A stretch of 64,000 nucleotides of DNA from Jannaschia sp. S6380 (GCF_023015695.1 NZ_JALKAS010000002.1:826501-890500), one strand, 5' to 3'; positions 8,618 to 17,944 are shown, counted from the first letter of the stretch. A program made the numbers and translations. The notes: generated from the sequence alone by a model not told the origin.

Positions 8618-9190
8618 TCACGGAAACTGTTCGGGCGCGTGCAGGCCGTAGGAGCCGTTGGTGCGCCGCGTCAGCGTAAAGGCGTCATCTGCGGGCTCAG
8701 GGTAGATGGCGTTTTCCATCTTTGCACCCGAAACGCGAAGATTGTCGCGAATTTCAGGCGATGGTTGCAGCGCGAACGCAGTCCGGAACACGCGATGCGC
8801 TTCGCCGGTGCGGTCGAGCTCCAGCAGGACGACCCCGAGATTGTTGAGCGCGCGCGCGTTCCGCGGCTCCGCCTCGACCACATCGCGCAGAAGGCGCTCG
8901 GCTTGGTGCAGACGACCCATCGCGATGTTGGCGCGCGCCATGGCGTGCATCACCGTCGGTGTCATTCCCTCGGTTCCGCCGGCTGCGCGCAGATAGCTGG
9001 CCAGCGCCAGTTCCGGCTCGCCTGCGTCGAGCAACCGGTCTCCCACGATCAGCGGATCGACCAGATCGGTGCCCCCGGCGCTGCCCGGCGCGGCGAGCGG
9101 GTCGTCGGCGACCAGGCCACGCTCCGCCACGTCGCCGGCGCATCCGGCGAGGGCCACGGCGGCCAGGAGAAGGAATGCCGGGGCCCGCAT
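8618..9190 (-). CDS. tadD: TPR lipoprotein TadD
   Basis: A 190-residue lipoprotein. The signal is short and hydrophobic, with lipobox LAGC (Cys17). The body carries TPR units such as ASYLRAAGG, AMARANIAMGRLHQAERLL and ALNNLGVVLLELDRTGEAHRV. By family and position it is TadD, a periplasm-facing outer-membrane lipoprotein needed for Tad pilus assembly. Its start codon overlaps the tadC stop as ATGA, so the two are translationally coupled. An open extension upstream of this ATG runs through the tadC gene and lacks a signal, so it is rejected. Confidence 0.88.
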   Translation of the reverse strand: MRAPAFLLLAAVALAGCAGDVAERGLVADDPLAAPGSAGGTDLVDPLIVGDRLLDAGEPELALASYLRAAGGTEGMTPTVMHAMARANIAMGRLHQAERLLRDVVEAEPRNARALNNLGVVLLELDRTGEAHRVFRTAFALQPSPEIRDNLRVSGAKMENAIYPEPADDAFTLTRRTNGSYGLHAPEQFP

Positions 9191-10164
9191 CAGAACTGCC
9201 CCGTGCCCGAAAGCGCACCCGCTATGCCGTGCAGCGAAGGCCCGATCAGGATGATGAGAAGCGGCGGCACGCAAAACATCATGGTTCCGACCGTCAGTTT
9301 CGTGGGCAGCACGTTGGCCTTCTCCTCGGCACGCATGACGCGCTTGTCGCGCATTTCGGACGCATAGACGCGCAGCGCATCGGCGATCGAGGTACCGAAG
9401 GTCGCGGACTGGATCAGCACGGTGACGAAACTGGTGATGTCGTTGATGTCGCAGCGGTCCGCCATGGAACGCAGCACGTCCGGCTTATCCTTGCCGGCCT
9501 TCATCTCCTGCGCGACCATCAGGAATTCGCCAGCCAGCGCGGGGTAGGACGGCTCGATCTCGGTGGCCATTCGGATGATGGACTGGTCGAGCGATTGCCC
9601 GGCCTCGACGCAGACCAGAAGCAGGTCCAGCGCGTCGGGAAAGCCGTCCTGGATTTCCTGCTGGCGCTTGGCCACGCGCTTGCCCACCCAGTACTTGGGA
9701 AGGTAGTAGCCGACCGCGCCGGGCACGATCATGTAGCCGATCTTCTGAAAGAAGGCGATGTCGCCTGCCAGCAGGAAGCCGTAGATCGCCCCCAGGACCA
9801 GCAGGCCAAGGCCCAGCAGGATCTGGGCGGCGGCCAGCGTGCGCACCGCGTCCTTGTGCGTATAGCCCGCGCGGATGAGAAGGGTGCGCGTCTTGCTCAT
9901 CTCCTCCTCGTCCTGGATGTCGAGATACTGGGCGTATTTCGCCAGATGCTCGTTTCGGTCACCGTGGCGCGACAGGCGCTGGTTGTCATCCTCGAGAGCG
10001 ACGCCCTTCCGCTCGCGGGCGATGCGGTCCATCGGCTCGACCTTCTTGTTGAGCACGAGGGGCAGCATCATCAGGATCATCACCAGACCGGCACCGCCGG
10101 CGATGTAGATCCAGCCGTCCGGTCCGAGGTTGTCGACCACCAGCGTGTTCAGCATTTCGAGCAT
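9190..10164 (-). CDS. tadC: Tad pilus inner-membrane platform protein TadC
   Basis: A 324-residue protein with an N-terminal membrane anchor, further membrane helices near residues 110-155, one T2SF (GspF-like) domain around residues 175-290 (DALDLLLVCVEAGQSLDQSI) and a C-terminal membrane segment. With TadB it forms the inner-membrane platform on which CpaF acts to polymerise pilin. Its start is eight bases after the tadB stop and its stop overlaps tadD. Length and domain order are normal for the family. Confidence 0.92.
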   Translation of the reverse strand: MLEMLNTLVVDNLGPDGWIYIAGGAGLVMILMMLPLVLNKKVEPMDRIARERKGVALEDDNQRLSRHGDRNEHLAKYAQYLDIQDEEEMSKTRTLLIRAGYTHKDAVRTLAAAQILLGLGLLVLGAIYGFLLAGDIAFFQKIGYMIVPGAVGYYLPKYWVGKRVAKRQQEIQDGFPDALDLLLVCVEAGQSLDQSIIRMATEIEPSYPALAGEFLMVAQEMKAGKDKPDVLRSMADRCDINDITSFVTVLIQSATFGTSIADALRVYASEMRDKRVMRAEEKANVLPTKLTVGTMMFCVPPLLIILIGPSLHGIAGALSGTGQF

Positions 10165-10172
10165 GTCGAGCC

Positions 10173-11141
10173 TCAGACCTTAATGTTGACCATCATCCGC
10201 ATGAAGATCACGTTCACGATCAGGAACACGACCACCACGGCGGCGGCGGGGATGAAATACGGGCTCTCGACGACCTCGGAGTAGTAGTCCGGTTTCATCA
10301 CGTTGATGCCCACGGCCGCCAGGATCGGGAAGGCCGACAGGAAGATGCCGGACCAGCGCGCCTCGGCGGTGATGGCCTTGACCTTGCGGAACAGCTTGAA
10401 CCGGGCGCGGACGACGTTCGACAGACCTTCCAGGATCTCGGCCAGGTTGCCCCCCGATTTCTGCTGGATGGCGACGGCCACGGCGAGGAAGCGGAGATCC
10501 TGCAATTCCACCCGTTCGGCCAGGGCGCGCAACGCGTCGGGCACGTCGCGCCCGTAGGCGGCCTCGTCGGCGATGAAGCCCATCTCCGATCCCAGCGGAT
10601 CGGCGACCTCCTTGGCGACGATACCGATGGCGGAGTTCAGCGGATGGCCGACGCGCAGCGACCGCACGATCAGTTCGATCGCGTCCGGCAGCTGCTCCTC
10701 CATCAGGGCGAGGCGCTTCTTGGCCTGCTTGTTGACCCAGAAATAGACGCCGCCCACGCCGATGGCGAGCGACATGACCACCCGGATGGGCAGGGACGCG
10801 CCGGTCAGGAAAGTCATCAGAAAGAACGACATGACCACCATCAACGCCATCACGCCCATCAGCATGCCGGGCGTAAAGGCCAGGTTTGCCTTCTGCGCCT
10901 TCTCGGCGAGAAGCGAATAGAGCGGAATCCTCTTGGCACTGTCGTGCTGCGACATCTCCTTGCGGAGCTGCGCCATCACCTCGTCGCGGGTCTGCCCGGA
11001 TTCCAGGAGCGCAAGGCGGCGGTTCACGCGGTTGTTCAGCTTGATCGACTTGCCGAAGATCAGGCCGTAGATGGCGCCGATCGACACGAAGACCGCGCCG
11101 AAGACGGCGATGTAGATCAATGGCTCGATTGACAGTTCCAT
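10173..11141 (-). CDS. tadB: Tad pilus inner-membrane platform protein TadB
   Basis: A 322-residue T2SF-family protein, partner of TadC. It has an N-terminal membrane helix at residues 8-28, a pair of helices around residues 97-135 and the conserved platform sequence LPDAIELIVRSLRVGHPL near residue 151. A C-terminal hydrophobic segment follows (IPAAAVVVVFLIVNVIFMRM). The ATG lies one base after the cpaF stop (TGACATG), so translation is probably coupled. Nothing is missing relative to the family. Confidence 0.92.
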   Translation of the reverse strand: MELSIEPLIYIAVFGAVFVSIGAIYGLIFGKSIKLNNRVNRRLALLESGQTRDEVMAQLRKEMSQHDSAKRIPLYSLLAEKAQKANLAFTPGMLMGVMALMVVMSFFLMTFLTGASLPIRVVMSLAIGVGGVYFWVNKQAKKRLALMEEQLPDAIELIVRSLRVGHPLNSAIGIVAKEVADPLGSEMGFIADEAAYGRDVPDALRALAERVELQDLRFLAVAVAIQQKSGGNLAEILEGLSNVVRARFKLFRKVKAITAEARWSGIFLSAFPILAAVGINVMKPDYYSEVVESPYFIPAAAVVVVFLIVNVIFMRMMVNIKV

Positions 11142-11142
11142 G

Positions 11143-12594
11143 TCAGCGGCTCCCTGCCGGTTCGTAGATGGATGCCGGCAGGTCGTAGCCCCAGGCCTTG
11201 AAGCGGTCGGAGTAGTGGCTGCGGATGCCTGTCGCGGTAAAGCGTCCGATGATCGTGCCGTCGGGCTCCAGCCCCAGACGCTCGTAGCGGAACACTTCCT
11301 GCAGGGTGATGACCTCGCCCTCCATCCCCGTCACCTCGGTGATCGACACCATCCGGCGTGAGCCGTCTTGCAGGCGCGAGGCCTGCACGATCAGGTTCAC
11401 GGCCGAGGAGATCTGGGCGCGCACCGCCTTCAGCGGCATCTCGATCCCGGCCATGGCGATCATGTTCTCCAGACGGCTGATGCCGTCGCGCGCGTTGTTG
11501 GCGTGGATCGTGGTCATCGAACCGTCGTGGCCGGTGTTCATGGCCTGAAGCATGTCGATGACTTCCTCGCCGCGCGTCTCGCCGACGATGATGCGGTCGG
11601 GGCGCATCCGCAGGGCGTTGCGCAGACAGTCCCGCTGCGTGACCGCGCCCTTGCCTTCGACATTGGGCGGACGGCTTTCCATCCGGCCGACATGGTCCTG
11701 CTGCAGCTGAAGTTCGGCCGTATCCTCGATGGTCAGAACACGTTCGGTATTCCCGATGAAGGACGACAGCGCGTTCAGCGTGGTCGTCTTGCCGGAACCT
11801 GTACCGCCCGAGACGATCACGTTCAGCCGGCAGGACACCGCGGCCTGCAGGTAGGCGGCCATCTCCTCGGTGAAGGCGCCGAACTTGACGAGGTCGTCGA
11901 CGGCGAGCTTTTCCTTCTTGAACTTACGGATCGAGACGAGGCTGCCATCGACCGCGACCGGCGGCACCATCGCGTTGAAACGCGACCCGTCCTTGAGGCG
12001 GGCGTCGACATAGGGGTTCGATTCATCGACGCGCCGGCCCACGGCCGACACGATCTTGTCGATGATCCGCATCAGGTGCTTCTCGTCCTTGAAGCGGATA
12101 TCGGATTTCTGCAGCTTGCCCGCGCGTTCGATGAAGATCGAATGCGGCCCGTTCACCAGGATGTCGTTGACCGACTCGTCCTTCAGGAGCGGTTCCAGCG
12201 GGCCGAGGCCCATGACCTCGTCGAAAAGCTCGGTGTTGAGGATGTCGCGATCGTCGCGGCCCAGCACGACTCCCATCTCGCCCAGTTCCTCGGACGTGAT
12301 CGAGACGATCTCGGCCCGAAGGGCACCCGCATCGGCCTTTTCCAGCGCAGACAGGTTCAGGTTGTCGAGCAACCTGTGATGCATCTCGGTCTTCAGCTCC
12401 TCGATCCGCTCTCGACGCTTCATATCCTTGTCGGGGGCAGCGGGCGCGGCCGGTGCCTTGGCCTGCGGGGGCGGGGCCGCGGGCGCGGCGGCCGGGGCCA
12501 CGGGCTGGGCCGGCGCGGCGCCCGTCGCTGCATCCGCGGCGGTGCCGATCGGCCTGGCGCCTTCGATCTGCGGCTTCTTGTAGCGTGAGAACAT
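11143..12594 (-). CDS. cpaF: Tad pilus assembly ATPase CpaF/TadA
   Basis: A 483-residue secretion ATPase. Residues 24-56 are Ala/Pro-rich and probably disordered. The GspE-like core follows, with Walker [10 protein letters not shown] at 263-271, an Asp/Glu box ([10 protein letters not shown]) near 288-297 and a His box region [14 protein letters not shown]. This cytoplasmic hexameric ATPase powers Tad pilus polymerisation and in some species retraction. It lies 19 bases after cpaE. Family identity is secure. Confidence 0.95.
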   Translation of the reverse strand: MFSRYKKPQIEGARPIGTAADAATGAAPAQPVAPAAAPAAPPPQAKAPAAPAAPDKDMKRRERIEELKTEMHHRLLDNLNLSALEKADAGALRAEIVSITSEELGEMGVVLGRDDRDILNTELFDEVMGLGPLEPLLKDESVNDILVNGPHSIFIERAGKLQKSDIRFKDEKHLMRIIDKIVSAVGRRVDESNPYVDARLKDGSRFNAMVPPVAVDGSLVSIRKFKKEKLAVDDLVKFGAFTEEMAAYLQAAVSCRLNVIVSGGTGSGKTTTLNALSSFIGNTERVLTIEDTAELQLQQDHVGRMESRPPNVEGKGAVTQRDCLRNALRMRPDRIIVGETRGEEVIDMLQAMNTGHDGSMTTIHANNARDGISRLENMIAMAGIEMPLKAVRAQISSAVNLIVQASRLQDGSRRMVSITEVTGMEGEVITLQEVFRYERLGLEPDGTIIGRFTATGIRSHYSDRFKAWGYDLPASIYEPAGSR

Positions 12595-12613
12595 CAGGTA
12601 TTCCTTTGAACCG

Positions 12614-13966
12614 TCAGCCGAACTTCAAGCCGAATATGCCCTTGCGGGCGGCCTTTCCGGCGGCAGCGGGGTCCTTGCCGGCCTCGATGGCCTGGCGGGC
12701 TTCGTAGAGGCCGCGGGCCACTTTTTGAATTTCCTTGGTTAGCGCATTGCGCGCGGCCAGCGCGCTCAGCGGCGCGGCCTGGTCGTTGACCTCGGTGATT
12801 TGCTTGCCGCCATCGGGCAGCACGGCGTGGAACTTGATGCCCAGGCTGTCGGCCATCTTGTCGACCCGGCCGCGGCCGGACATGTCCATCTTGCCCGGCG
12901 CCCGGTTGAGCAGGAAGGACAACCGCTCCGTCGCCAGCCCTTCGGCCTGCAGAAGCTTCTGGAACCGCAGGGCATTCTGCGCCGAACGCACCTCCAGCCC
13001 GCAGACCACGAAGTACAGGTCCGAATGGCTGAAGACCGCATCGGTCCAGCCCGTCACCGTCACGGGCATATCGACGATCACGATGTCGAAGCACGTCCGC
13101 GCGAGACTGAGCAGCCCGATGACATCTTCGGGCCCGATCAGGTCGAGCGGCAGGATGTCGGACGGCGCCGTGAAGACGCTCAGCTTGTCCTTGTAGTTGC
13201 CCAGCGCCTGGCGGAACGCCTGTTCGTCCATCGACGGGATGTCGGACAGAACTTCGTAGATCATCGGCTTGCGCGGCAGGTCGAGATAGGTCGCGACGGA
13301 ACCGAACTGCAATCCGAGGTCGATGATGCAGACCTTGGGCGCGTCCTCCTTGGATGCGTTCGCCAGTTCCCATGCCAGGTTGACGGCGACCGTCGTGGCC
13401 CCGTCGCCACCTGCGGCGGACTGGATTGCGAACACCGCGCCGTCGCGCTTCACGCCGGGGATGGTCGCGGGAACGGGTGCGCTGGCGGCGACGGGCAGGT
13501 CGCCTTCGACCACATCCGCGCCGGCCCGTTTGAGGATCTCGGCATCATCGCTGCGACCGGGCGCACGGATGCGGCCGACCGCTTCGGACAAGGCGTTCTC
13601 GGGCAGGGGGTAGGGGGCGAAGTCGTCGGCGCCGGAGCGCAAGAGCTCGTGCAGCGCCATCGGACCCAGGCCATCGGCCACGAGGATCGCCTTCAAGCCG
13701 GCGCGCTTGGCCTGGCGCAGCACGTCGCTTACCTGGGCGAGCTTGCGTTCATCCTCCCGGTCGACGGCGACCACGATGAATTCGAGCGTCTGCGCCTCGT
13801 CCTGCCGCAGGAAGGCGAGTGCCTCCGCGAAGTCGAGATCGCCCCAGGCCTCGCCCAACTCCGTCTCCATGTCCTCGATCAGAAGGTCGAATTCCTGCAC
13901 GTCACGGGAAACGGTGACGGCACGGAGCGGTTCGGGTTCGGGAAGAAGGGCCAGATTACTCGCCAT
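12614..13966 (-). CDS. cpaE: Tad pilus localisation protein CpaE/TadZ
   Basis: A 450-residue MinD/ParA-like protein. An atypical receiver-like domain occupies residues 15-135. The ATPase domain starts near 176 with a deviant Walker A, SAAGGDGATT (183-192), in which the usual Lys of KGG is replaced by Ala. It continues with CIIDLGLQFGS and IVIVDMPVTV. CpaE places the Tad machine, usually at a pole. It is the first gene after the hairpin at 14184-14213, so it probably has its own promoter in the 13967-14183 interval. The degenerate P-loop Lys is common in TadZ proteins and may mean weak ATP hydrolysis. Confidence 0.92.
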   Translation of the reverse strand: MASNLALLPEPEPLRAVTVSRDVQEFDLLIEDMETELGEAWGDLDFAEALAFLRQDEAQTLEFIVVAVDREDERKLAQVSDVLRQAKRAGLKAILVADGLGPMALHELLRSGADDFAPYPLPENALSEAVGRIRAPGRSDDAEILKRAGADVVEGDLPVAASAPVPATIPGVKRDGAVFAIQSAAGGDGATTVAVNLAWELANASKEDAPKVCIIDLGLQFGSVATYLDLPRKPMIYEVLSDIPSMDEQAFRQALGNYKDKLSVFTAPSDILPLDLIGPEDVIGLLSLARTCFDIVIVDMPVTVTGWTDAVFSHSDLYFVVCGLEVRSAQNALRFQKLLQAEGLATERLSFLLNRAPGKMDMSGRGRVDKMADSLGIKFHAVLPDGGKQITEVNDQAAPLSALAARNALTKEIQKVARGLYEARQAIEAGKDPAAAGKAARKGIFGLKFG

Positions 13967-14183
13967 CGAGGGTCACCACACGTCTTATCGGCACCCCGTC
14001 GGGGGCATTCACAACACCGGGGGACGGCCGAATATCCGTCGTCCCGGTTGCAGGGGCGGAAAAGCCCCTTTGCGTCAGTGATGGCGGACAATTCAGGCAA
14101 CAATTGGACGGGAAAAATGAAATTATCCGGGCCTGGGGGCGGGGAATGTGACTTGTTCGTCAAACCGCCGTCGCTGACGTTAA

Positions 14184-14213
14184 GGCCCCGCCGACATCTC
14201 TGTCGGCGGGGCC
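14184..14213 (-). terminator. Strong stem-loop between the OmpA lipoprotein gene and cpaE
   Basis: A perfect 13-base-pair stem, GGCCCCGCCGACA with its complement, closes a four-base loop that reads GAGA on the transcribed strand (a GNRA tetraloop). It lies 32 bases after the stop of the OmpA gene and about 218 bases before cpaE. Only TT follows the stem, not a run of U, so it is a GC-type terminator or a processing barrier. It probably separates the upstream tad genes from the cpaE-to-AAA operon. Confidence 0.75.
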
Positions 14214-14245
14214 CTTGGGGTCGTGCGGTGGGGGTGTCGTGGCGG

Positions 14246-14950
14246 TCAGCCCTCGCCGCCTCCGCCGCCGTATCCGGTGGAGATGCCGGCACCCATCGGG
14301 CTCGCGGCGCCGCCGGCGACCTCGGCGGCCTTGGCCTGGCCCGCCGCGCCGCCAACATAGCGGCGATAGACGATCTGGCCGTATTTTCCGTCCAGGACCA
14401 GCGGGTTGCCGGCCACGAAGCCCGCAACCTCGGTCACGGTCCGGCGGTTGGCCCGCTCGCGCGACTGCGTCGGGATCAGCGGCCGGGTCTCACCAAAGCT
14501 GACCAGCGCCTCGAGCCGCGAAAGCGATACGCCGCGCGCGGCCAGATAGTTGACCGCCGCCTGCGCCCGGCGCCGGCCCAGCCGTTCGTTATAGGCCTGC
14601 GAGCCGACCTTGTCGGTATGCCCGTAGACGCTGAACCGGACCTCGGGGAAGGTGCGCATGAAATTCGCCTGCTCATCCAGGATGGCACGCGCCTCGGGCC
14701 CGAGGGCGGCGCTGTTGAAGGCGAAGTTGATCGTGGTCGGCACCTCGGCGGCGAAGCGGCCGCCGAGATGGTTCAGGGCCGGGGCTTCGCCGGTCATGAC
14801 CAGCATGTTCTGCATGGTCGGGGTGCCGAAGTTGCCCTCGTCCACCTCGAACCCGGCCGGACGGTTGAACTGCGTCCCCGTGCAGGCCGACAAGGCGGTC
14901 ATGCCCAGGCCCAGGGCCACGAAGCGGCGGGAGTAGTTGCTGTTTTTCAT
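14246..14950 (-). CDS. OmpA-family lipoprotein of the Tad locus
   Basis: A 234-residue protein with a lipoprotein signal ending in LSAC (Cys23), an OmpA C-terminal peptidoglycan-binding domain (FAFNSAAL, then FSVYGHTDKVGSQAYNERLG and RRAQAAVNYL) and a Gly-rich tail. It should be anchored in the outer membrane and bind the cell wall, perhaps steadying the CpaC secretin. Two adjacent ATG codons (14953 and 14950) follow a GGAG site; the second has the better spacing of seven. It begins immediately after the cpaC stop, so the genes are coupled. CpaD is the usual gene in this place in other Tad loci and is not seen here. Confidence 0.85.
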   Translation of the reverse strand: MKNSNYSRRFVALGLGMTALSACTGTQFNRPAGFEVDEGNFGTPTMQNMLVMTGEAPALNHLGGRFAAEVPTTINFAFNSAALGPEARAILDEQANFMRTFPEVRFSVYGHTDKVGSQAYNERLGRRRAQAAVNYLAARGVSLSRLEALVSFGETRPLIPTQSRERANRRTVTEVAGFVAGNPLVLDGKYGQIVYRRYVGGAAGQAKAAEVAGGAASPMGAGISTGYGGGGGEG

Positions 14951-14954
14951 CATC

Positions 14955-16325
14955 TTACTCCAGCACGTAGCCATAGTTGCCCGAGAAGTCCTGGGCCGCC
15001 GCGTCCCCGCCCCGGCTGCTTCCGACGGTGTTGGTGTCGCTGCCCGAGACACGGCCGTAGAGGAACAATTCGTTCTCCGTCGGCGGCCGGATACGGTCGG
15101 TGGGGAGCGTCAGCGCCTCGCCCGAGGTGGGCGACACGAGGTTCGCCGTGACGATGATCACCAATTCGGTCTGCTGGCGGTTGAACCGGGCGGACCGGAA
15201 CAGCGCACCGATGATCGGCAAGTCGCCCAGAAGCGGAACCTGACGGGCGGCATCGACGAAATCGTCCTGCAGGATGCCCGCGATCGCGAAGCTCTGCCCG
15301 TCGCGCAGCTCGATCGTCGTCTGGGCGCGCCGGACGTCGAAGTTCGGGATGAACGCGCCGTCGACATTCGTCGTCGAGTCCGAAACCGAGGAGACCTCGC
15401 TTTGCAGGACCAGGTTGATGATGTCGTCGGTCACGACGGTCGGCACGAAATCGAGACCGACGCCGAAGGGCTTGAACTCGATGCCCACGTTGCCTTCGTC
15501 GTCGACGACGGGTACGGGGATCTCGCCTCCCGCCAGGAAGCTGGCCGATTGCCCGGTCAGCGCCGTCAGGTTCGGCTCGGACAGGGTGCGGACGACGCCC
15601 TTCTCCTCCAGCGCCGCCAGCAGGATCTCGATCCGCGCGGAATCGATGCCGAAGCCCACGCCGAACGCGCCCGCGGCGCCGCCGGACCCGCCGACATCGG
15701 CCGTGTCGCTGGCGAAGGCCACGTCGGTTCCGATGACGTTGAGCTGTGCGCCCAGTTCCTTGGACACGCTTCGCGACATCTCGGCGAAGCGCACCTTGAG
15801 CTGGACCTGCTGGCTGCCGCCGACGGCCATCATGTTCAGGACGCGACCGGGGGCGTAGCGATCGGCGATCTCCATCGCCTGGTCGACATGCTGGATCGAG
15901 GAGACGGTGCCCGAGAGGACGATTCCGTCATTGGCGGTGCGGACCTCGATATGTTCGCTGGGCATCAGCTCGCGCAGACGTTCCTTGAACTCGGCGATGT
16001 CGGGGGTGACCTGCACCTCGACATTCGTGATCAGGCGTCCGTCGGGCCCCAGAAGCGTCAGCGTCGTCCGGCCGGGCTGCTTGCCCAGCACGTAGACGGT
16101 GCGTTCCGAAAGCGTCGCGATGTCCGCGATCAGGGGGTTCGCTACCGAAAGTTCGGCGAAGGGAACCTCCGACTCCAGGACGATGGCCCTGTTCAGCGGC
16201 ACCCGAAGTGCGGATTGCGTCCGTCCCTCGCTCAGGCGGAGGGTCTGTGCATGGGCCTGCAGGATCGGCGTGCCGGATACCAGCACCCCGAGCATCGCTG
16301 CCCGAAGAATTGTTCGAAGTTTCAT
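14955..16325 (-). CDS. cpaC: Tad pilus outer-membrane secretin CpaC/RcpA
   Basis: A 456-residue secretin with a Sec signal (ILRAAMLGVLVSGTPILQAHA). A pilus-assembly N-terminal domain (near residues 30-95) and a BON-like segment follow. The secretin core ends with the conserved VPLLGDLPIIGALF motif about residues 390-405. It forms the outer-membrane channel for the Tad pilus. The ATG at 16325 has an AGGCAGGT site. A longer open extension to 16460 lacks a signal at its N-terminus and is rejected. It is separated from cpaB by 219 bases that hold a stem-loop. Confidence 0.93.
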   Translation of the reverse strand: MKLRTILRAAMLGVLVSGTPILQAHAQTLRLSEGRTQSALRVPLNRAIVLESEVPFAELSVANPLIADIATLSERTVYVLGKQPGRTTLTLLGPDGRLITNVEVQVTPDIAEFKERLRELMPSEHIEVRTANDGIVLSGTVSSIQHVDQAMEIADRYAPGRVLNMMAVGGSQQVQLKVRFAEMSRSVSKELGAQLNVIGTDVAFASDTADVGGSGGAAGAFGVGFGIDSARIEILLAALEEKGVVRTLSEPNLTALTGQSASFLAGGEIPVPVVDDEGNVGIEFKPFGVGLDFVPTVVTDDIINLVLQSEVSSVSDSTTNVDGAFIPNFDVRRAQTTIELRDGQSFAIAGILQDDFVDAARQVPLLGDLPIIGALFRSARFNRQQTELVIIVTANLVSPTSGEALTLPTDRIRPPTENELFLYGRVSGSDTNTVGSSRGGDAAAQDFSGNYGYVLE

Positions 16326-16492
16326 GTGACCTGCCTCTCTGATCACGCTGCTCAAGCGGCGGATCTTTTGCCCGCATCGACGCAAACCATGGCAGATCGC
16401 CGAATTATTGCAACGCCGGGGCCATGAATCCCCATGAAACAGGGCCTGCAGGACACACATCGCCGTTATTCGGTCACATTCCCGGACGGCGA

Positions 16493-16521
16493 CAGGCCGC
16501 GCCTGATCGGGGCGCGGCCTG
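16493..16521 (-). terminator. Perfect inverted repeat between cpaB and cpaC
   Basis: Arms CAGGCCGCGCC and GGCGCGGCCTG, eleven bases each, flank a seven-base loop. It lies 24 bases after the cpaB stop and about 170 bases before the cpaC start. In the direction of the tad genes no U run follows; a GGTTTT lies on the other side. It may be a partial terminator or an mRNA-processing hairpin that tunes expression between cpaB and cpaC. Confidence 0.5.
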
Positions 16522-16544
16522 CGGTTTTCGTCGGAAGTTCCGTC

Positions 16545-17366
16545 CTAGCCTTCGACGGGGCAGGGGATGGGGATCAGGACCAGCTCGGCGCCCTTGCGGG
16601 TGCGGATGGTGCAGGTGCGCGCCTGTTCGACCGTTTCCTTCGGGCCGAGGATCTGATCGAGCGTCGCCTGGACCTGCGCGGATTCCGTTTCGTCGCGCAC
16701 ACCGACCAGAGCCAGCGTCAGGCGGCCGGTGGCCTGGGCCTGGGCCAGCTTGGCCACGACCGTGGGCGTCGCCTCGACAGTGACGTTTCGGGCGATGGTG
16801 GGGCTGTTCCGCTCCTCGTCGGTCTGCTGGTCGATGGCGATCAGGGGCAGGTTCGCGTGGATCAGTCGGGTGACCCCGCCCTGTTCGCGGTTGCCCGTCC
16901 AGTAGACGTCCACCCGGTCGCCCGGCCGCAGGAAGCCGGAAACACCGGAGTTCACGTCGACCTGCAACGCGAAGGCGCGCATCCCGGGCGTCAGGGCGGC
17001 GGCCAGGCCCGCATCGGCGCCGGGCTGGGTGACCTTGACCAGCAGCACCGGCTCGTCGCGTTCCATGACGCGCAGCACGGTGCGTTCCCCTTCGCGTTCG
17101 GGGGGGAAGATCTTCTCCATCGAGTCGAAGGTGCCGATGGGCAACGCGTCGGCCGGCCATTTGACGGCGCGCACGTCCTCGGGCTGCAGCACGTCGCCGT
17201 AACGCAACTGCCGGGTCACGACATAGACGTCCTTGACCGGCACGACCGCTTCCTGGGTGCGGGCCAGGGCGTCCTGATATTGGGAGAAGCGGCCGCTGGC
17301 CGTCTTGACTGCGAACCCGGCGAGGCCGAGGCCCACCAGCAGCAGAAGTCCGAAGATGAGGCGCAT
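16545..17366 (-). CDS. cpaB: Flp pilus assembly protein CpaB/RcpC
   Basis: A 273-residue protein with an N-terminal membrane anchor or signal (IFGLLLLVGLGLAGFAV), a SAF domain near residues 46-112 (VYVVTRQLRYGDVL) and an RcpC domain (FLRPGDRVDVYWTG near 144-157). It is a periplasmic helper of the secretin. Near the end a Cys pair (RTCTIR and IPCPVEG) could form a disulfide. It is the first gene downstream of the pilin-like gene, with a large hairpin in the 188-base gap, so its level may differ from that of the pilin. Confidence 0.92.
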   Translation of the reverse strand: MRLIFGLLLLVGLGLAGFAVKTASGRFSQYQDALARTQEAVVPVKDVYVVTRQLRYGDVLQPEDVRAVKWPADALPIGTFDSMEKIFPPEREGERTVLRVMERDEPVLLVKVTQPGADAGLAAALTPGMRAFALQVDVNSGVSGFLRPGDRVDVYWTGNREQGGVTRLIHANLPLIAIDQQTDEERNSPTIARNVTVEATPTVVAKLAQAQATGRLTLALVGVRDETESAQVQATLDQILGPKETVEQARTCTIRTRKGAELVLIPIPCPVEG

Positions 17367-17490
17367 CTTTTCGTTTCCTCGTGAAGCTCGTGCCGCGCAA
17401 TCGCGGCGATCGTTTCCCTATTGGCGTCGGATTGCGGCAAGAGGATGGTGACGACGGGGTTATCCGATGGAAGCCGGGGTCCCGACGGCA

Positions 17491-17522
17491 AGGCGCCCCG
17501 GGAACGGGTCCCCGGGGCGCCT
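17491..17522 (-). terminator. GC-rich stem-loop after the pilin-like gene
   Basis: A perfect 12-base-pair inverted repeat (AGGCGCCCCGGG and its complement) with an eight-base loop lies 33 bases after the pilin-like stop. There is no U run. In many tad operons the pilin mRNA is far more abundant than the rest, and a leaky stem-loop at this spot would give that. This is inference from position. Confidence 0.6.
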
Positions 17523-17554
17523 GGCAATCTTGTCGATCCGTGGATCGGAGGCGA

Positions 17555-17800
17555 TCAGCCGCCGGTCGTGGACGAGGACGAGGAGGAGCCGCTCAGGCCG
17601 GCGTTGAAGAGCTCCTTCGATGCCTTGACATGGTCGACCTCCAGCTGCGTCTTCATCTCGGCGGAGACGTTACCGACGCCGGTCGAGACGACGCCCATGA
17701 CGGCCAGGCCCAGGCCCACGAGGGCGGCGGTCAGCACGACCCAGTCGACGGTCACGGCGCCGTCTTCGGCTTTCAGGAAGGTGTTGATGGACTTCAGCAT
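17555..17800 (-). CDS. Flp-like pilin of the Tad locus (D5-W6 variant)
   Basis: An 81-residue protein with a short charged leader, then EDG and the hydrophobic stretch AVTVDWVVLTAALVGLGLAV, then a Ser/Gly-rich tail. The layout fits the type IVb pilin cut site after Gly14. The mature residues 5 and 6 would be Asp-Trp rather than the usual Glu-Tyr. Proteins of this kind are common in Rhodobacterales Tad loci. Whether this is the main fibre subunit or a minor one is not certain, and no classical E5-Y6 Flp pilin is in the window. The ATG at 17800 has an AAGGAA ribosome site. Confidence 0.8.
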   Translation of the reverse strand: MLKSINTFLKAEDGAVTVDWVVLTAALVGLGLAVMGVVSTGVGNVSAEMKTQLEVDHVKASKELFNAGLSGSSSSSSTTGG

Positions 17801-17929
17801 TTGTTCGTTCCTTAGGTTCACTTCGGTTTCACATCGTCGGGCCGTGCTGCCCTTTCGATGAGGTCGGTATGCTGGCCAAACGGGGCGGGAATGAGACCGG
17901 TTCGGGACCGTGTAGGGGAAAGTTCCGGG

Positions 17930-17944
17930 TTAAAGAAAGGTGAA
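17930..17944. promoter_or_regulatory. Possible CtrA-type site upstream of the pilin-like gene
   Basis: TTAA, seven bases, then TGAA, about 130 bases upstream of the pilin-like start. It differs from the CtrA full site at one position. CtrA controls flagella and pili in many alphaproteobacteria. The match is short and could be chance. Confidence 0.25.
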
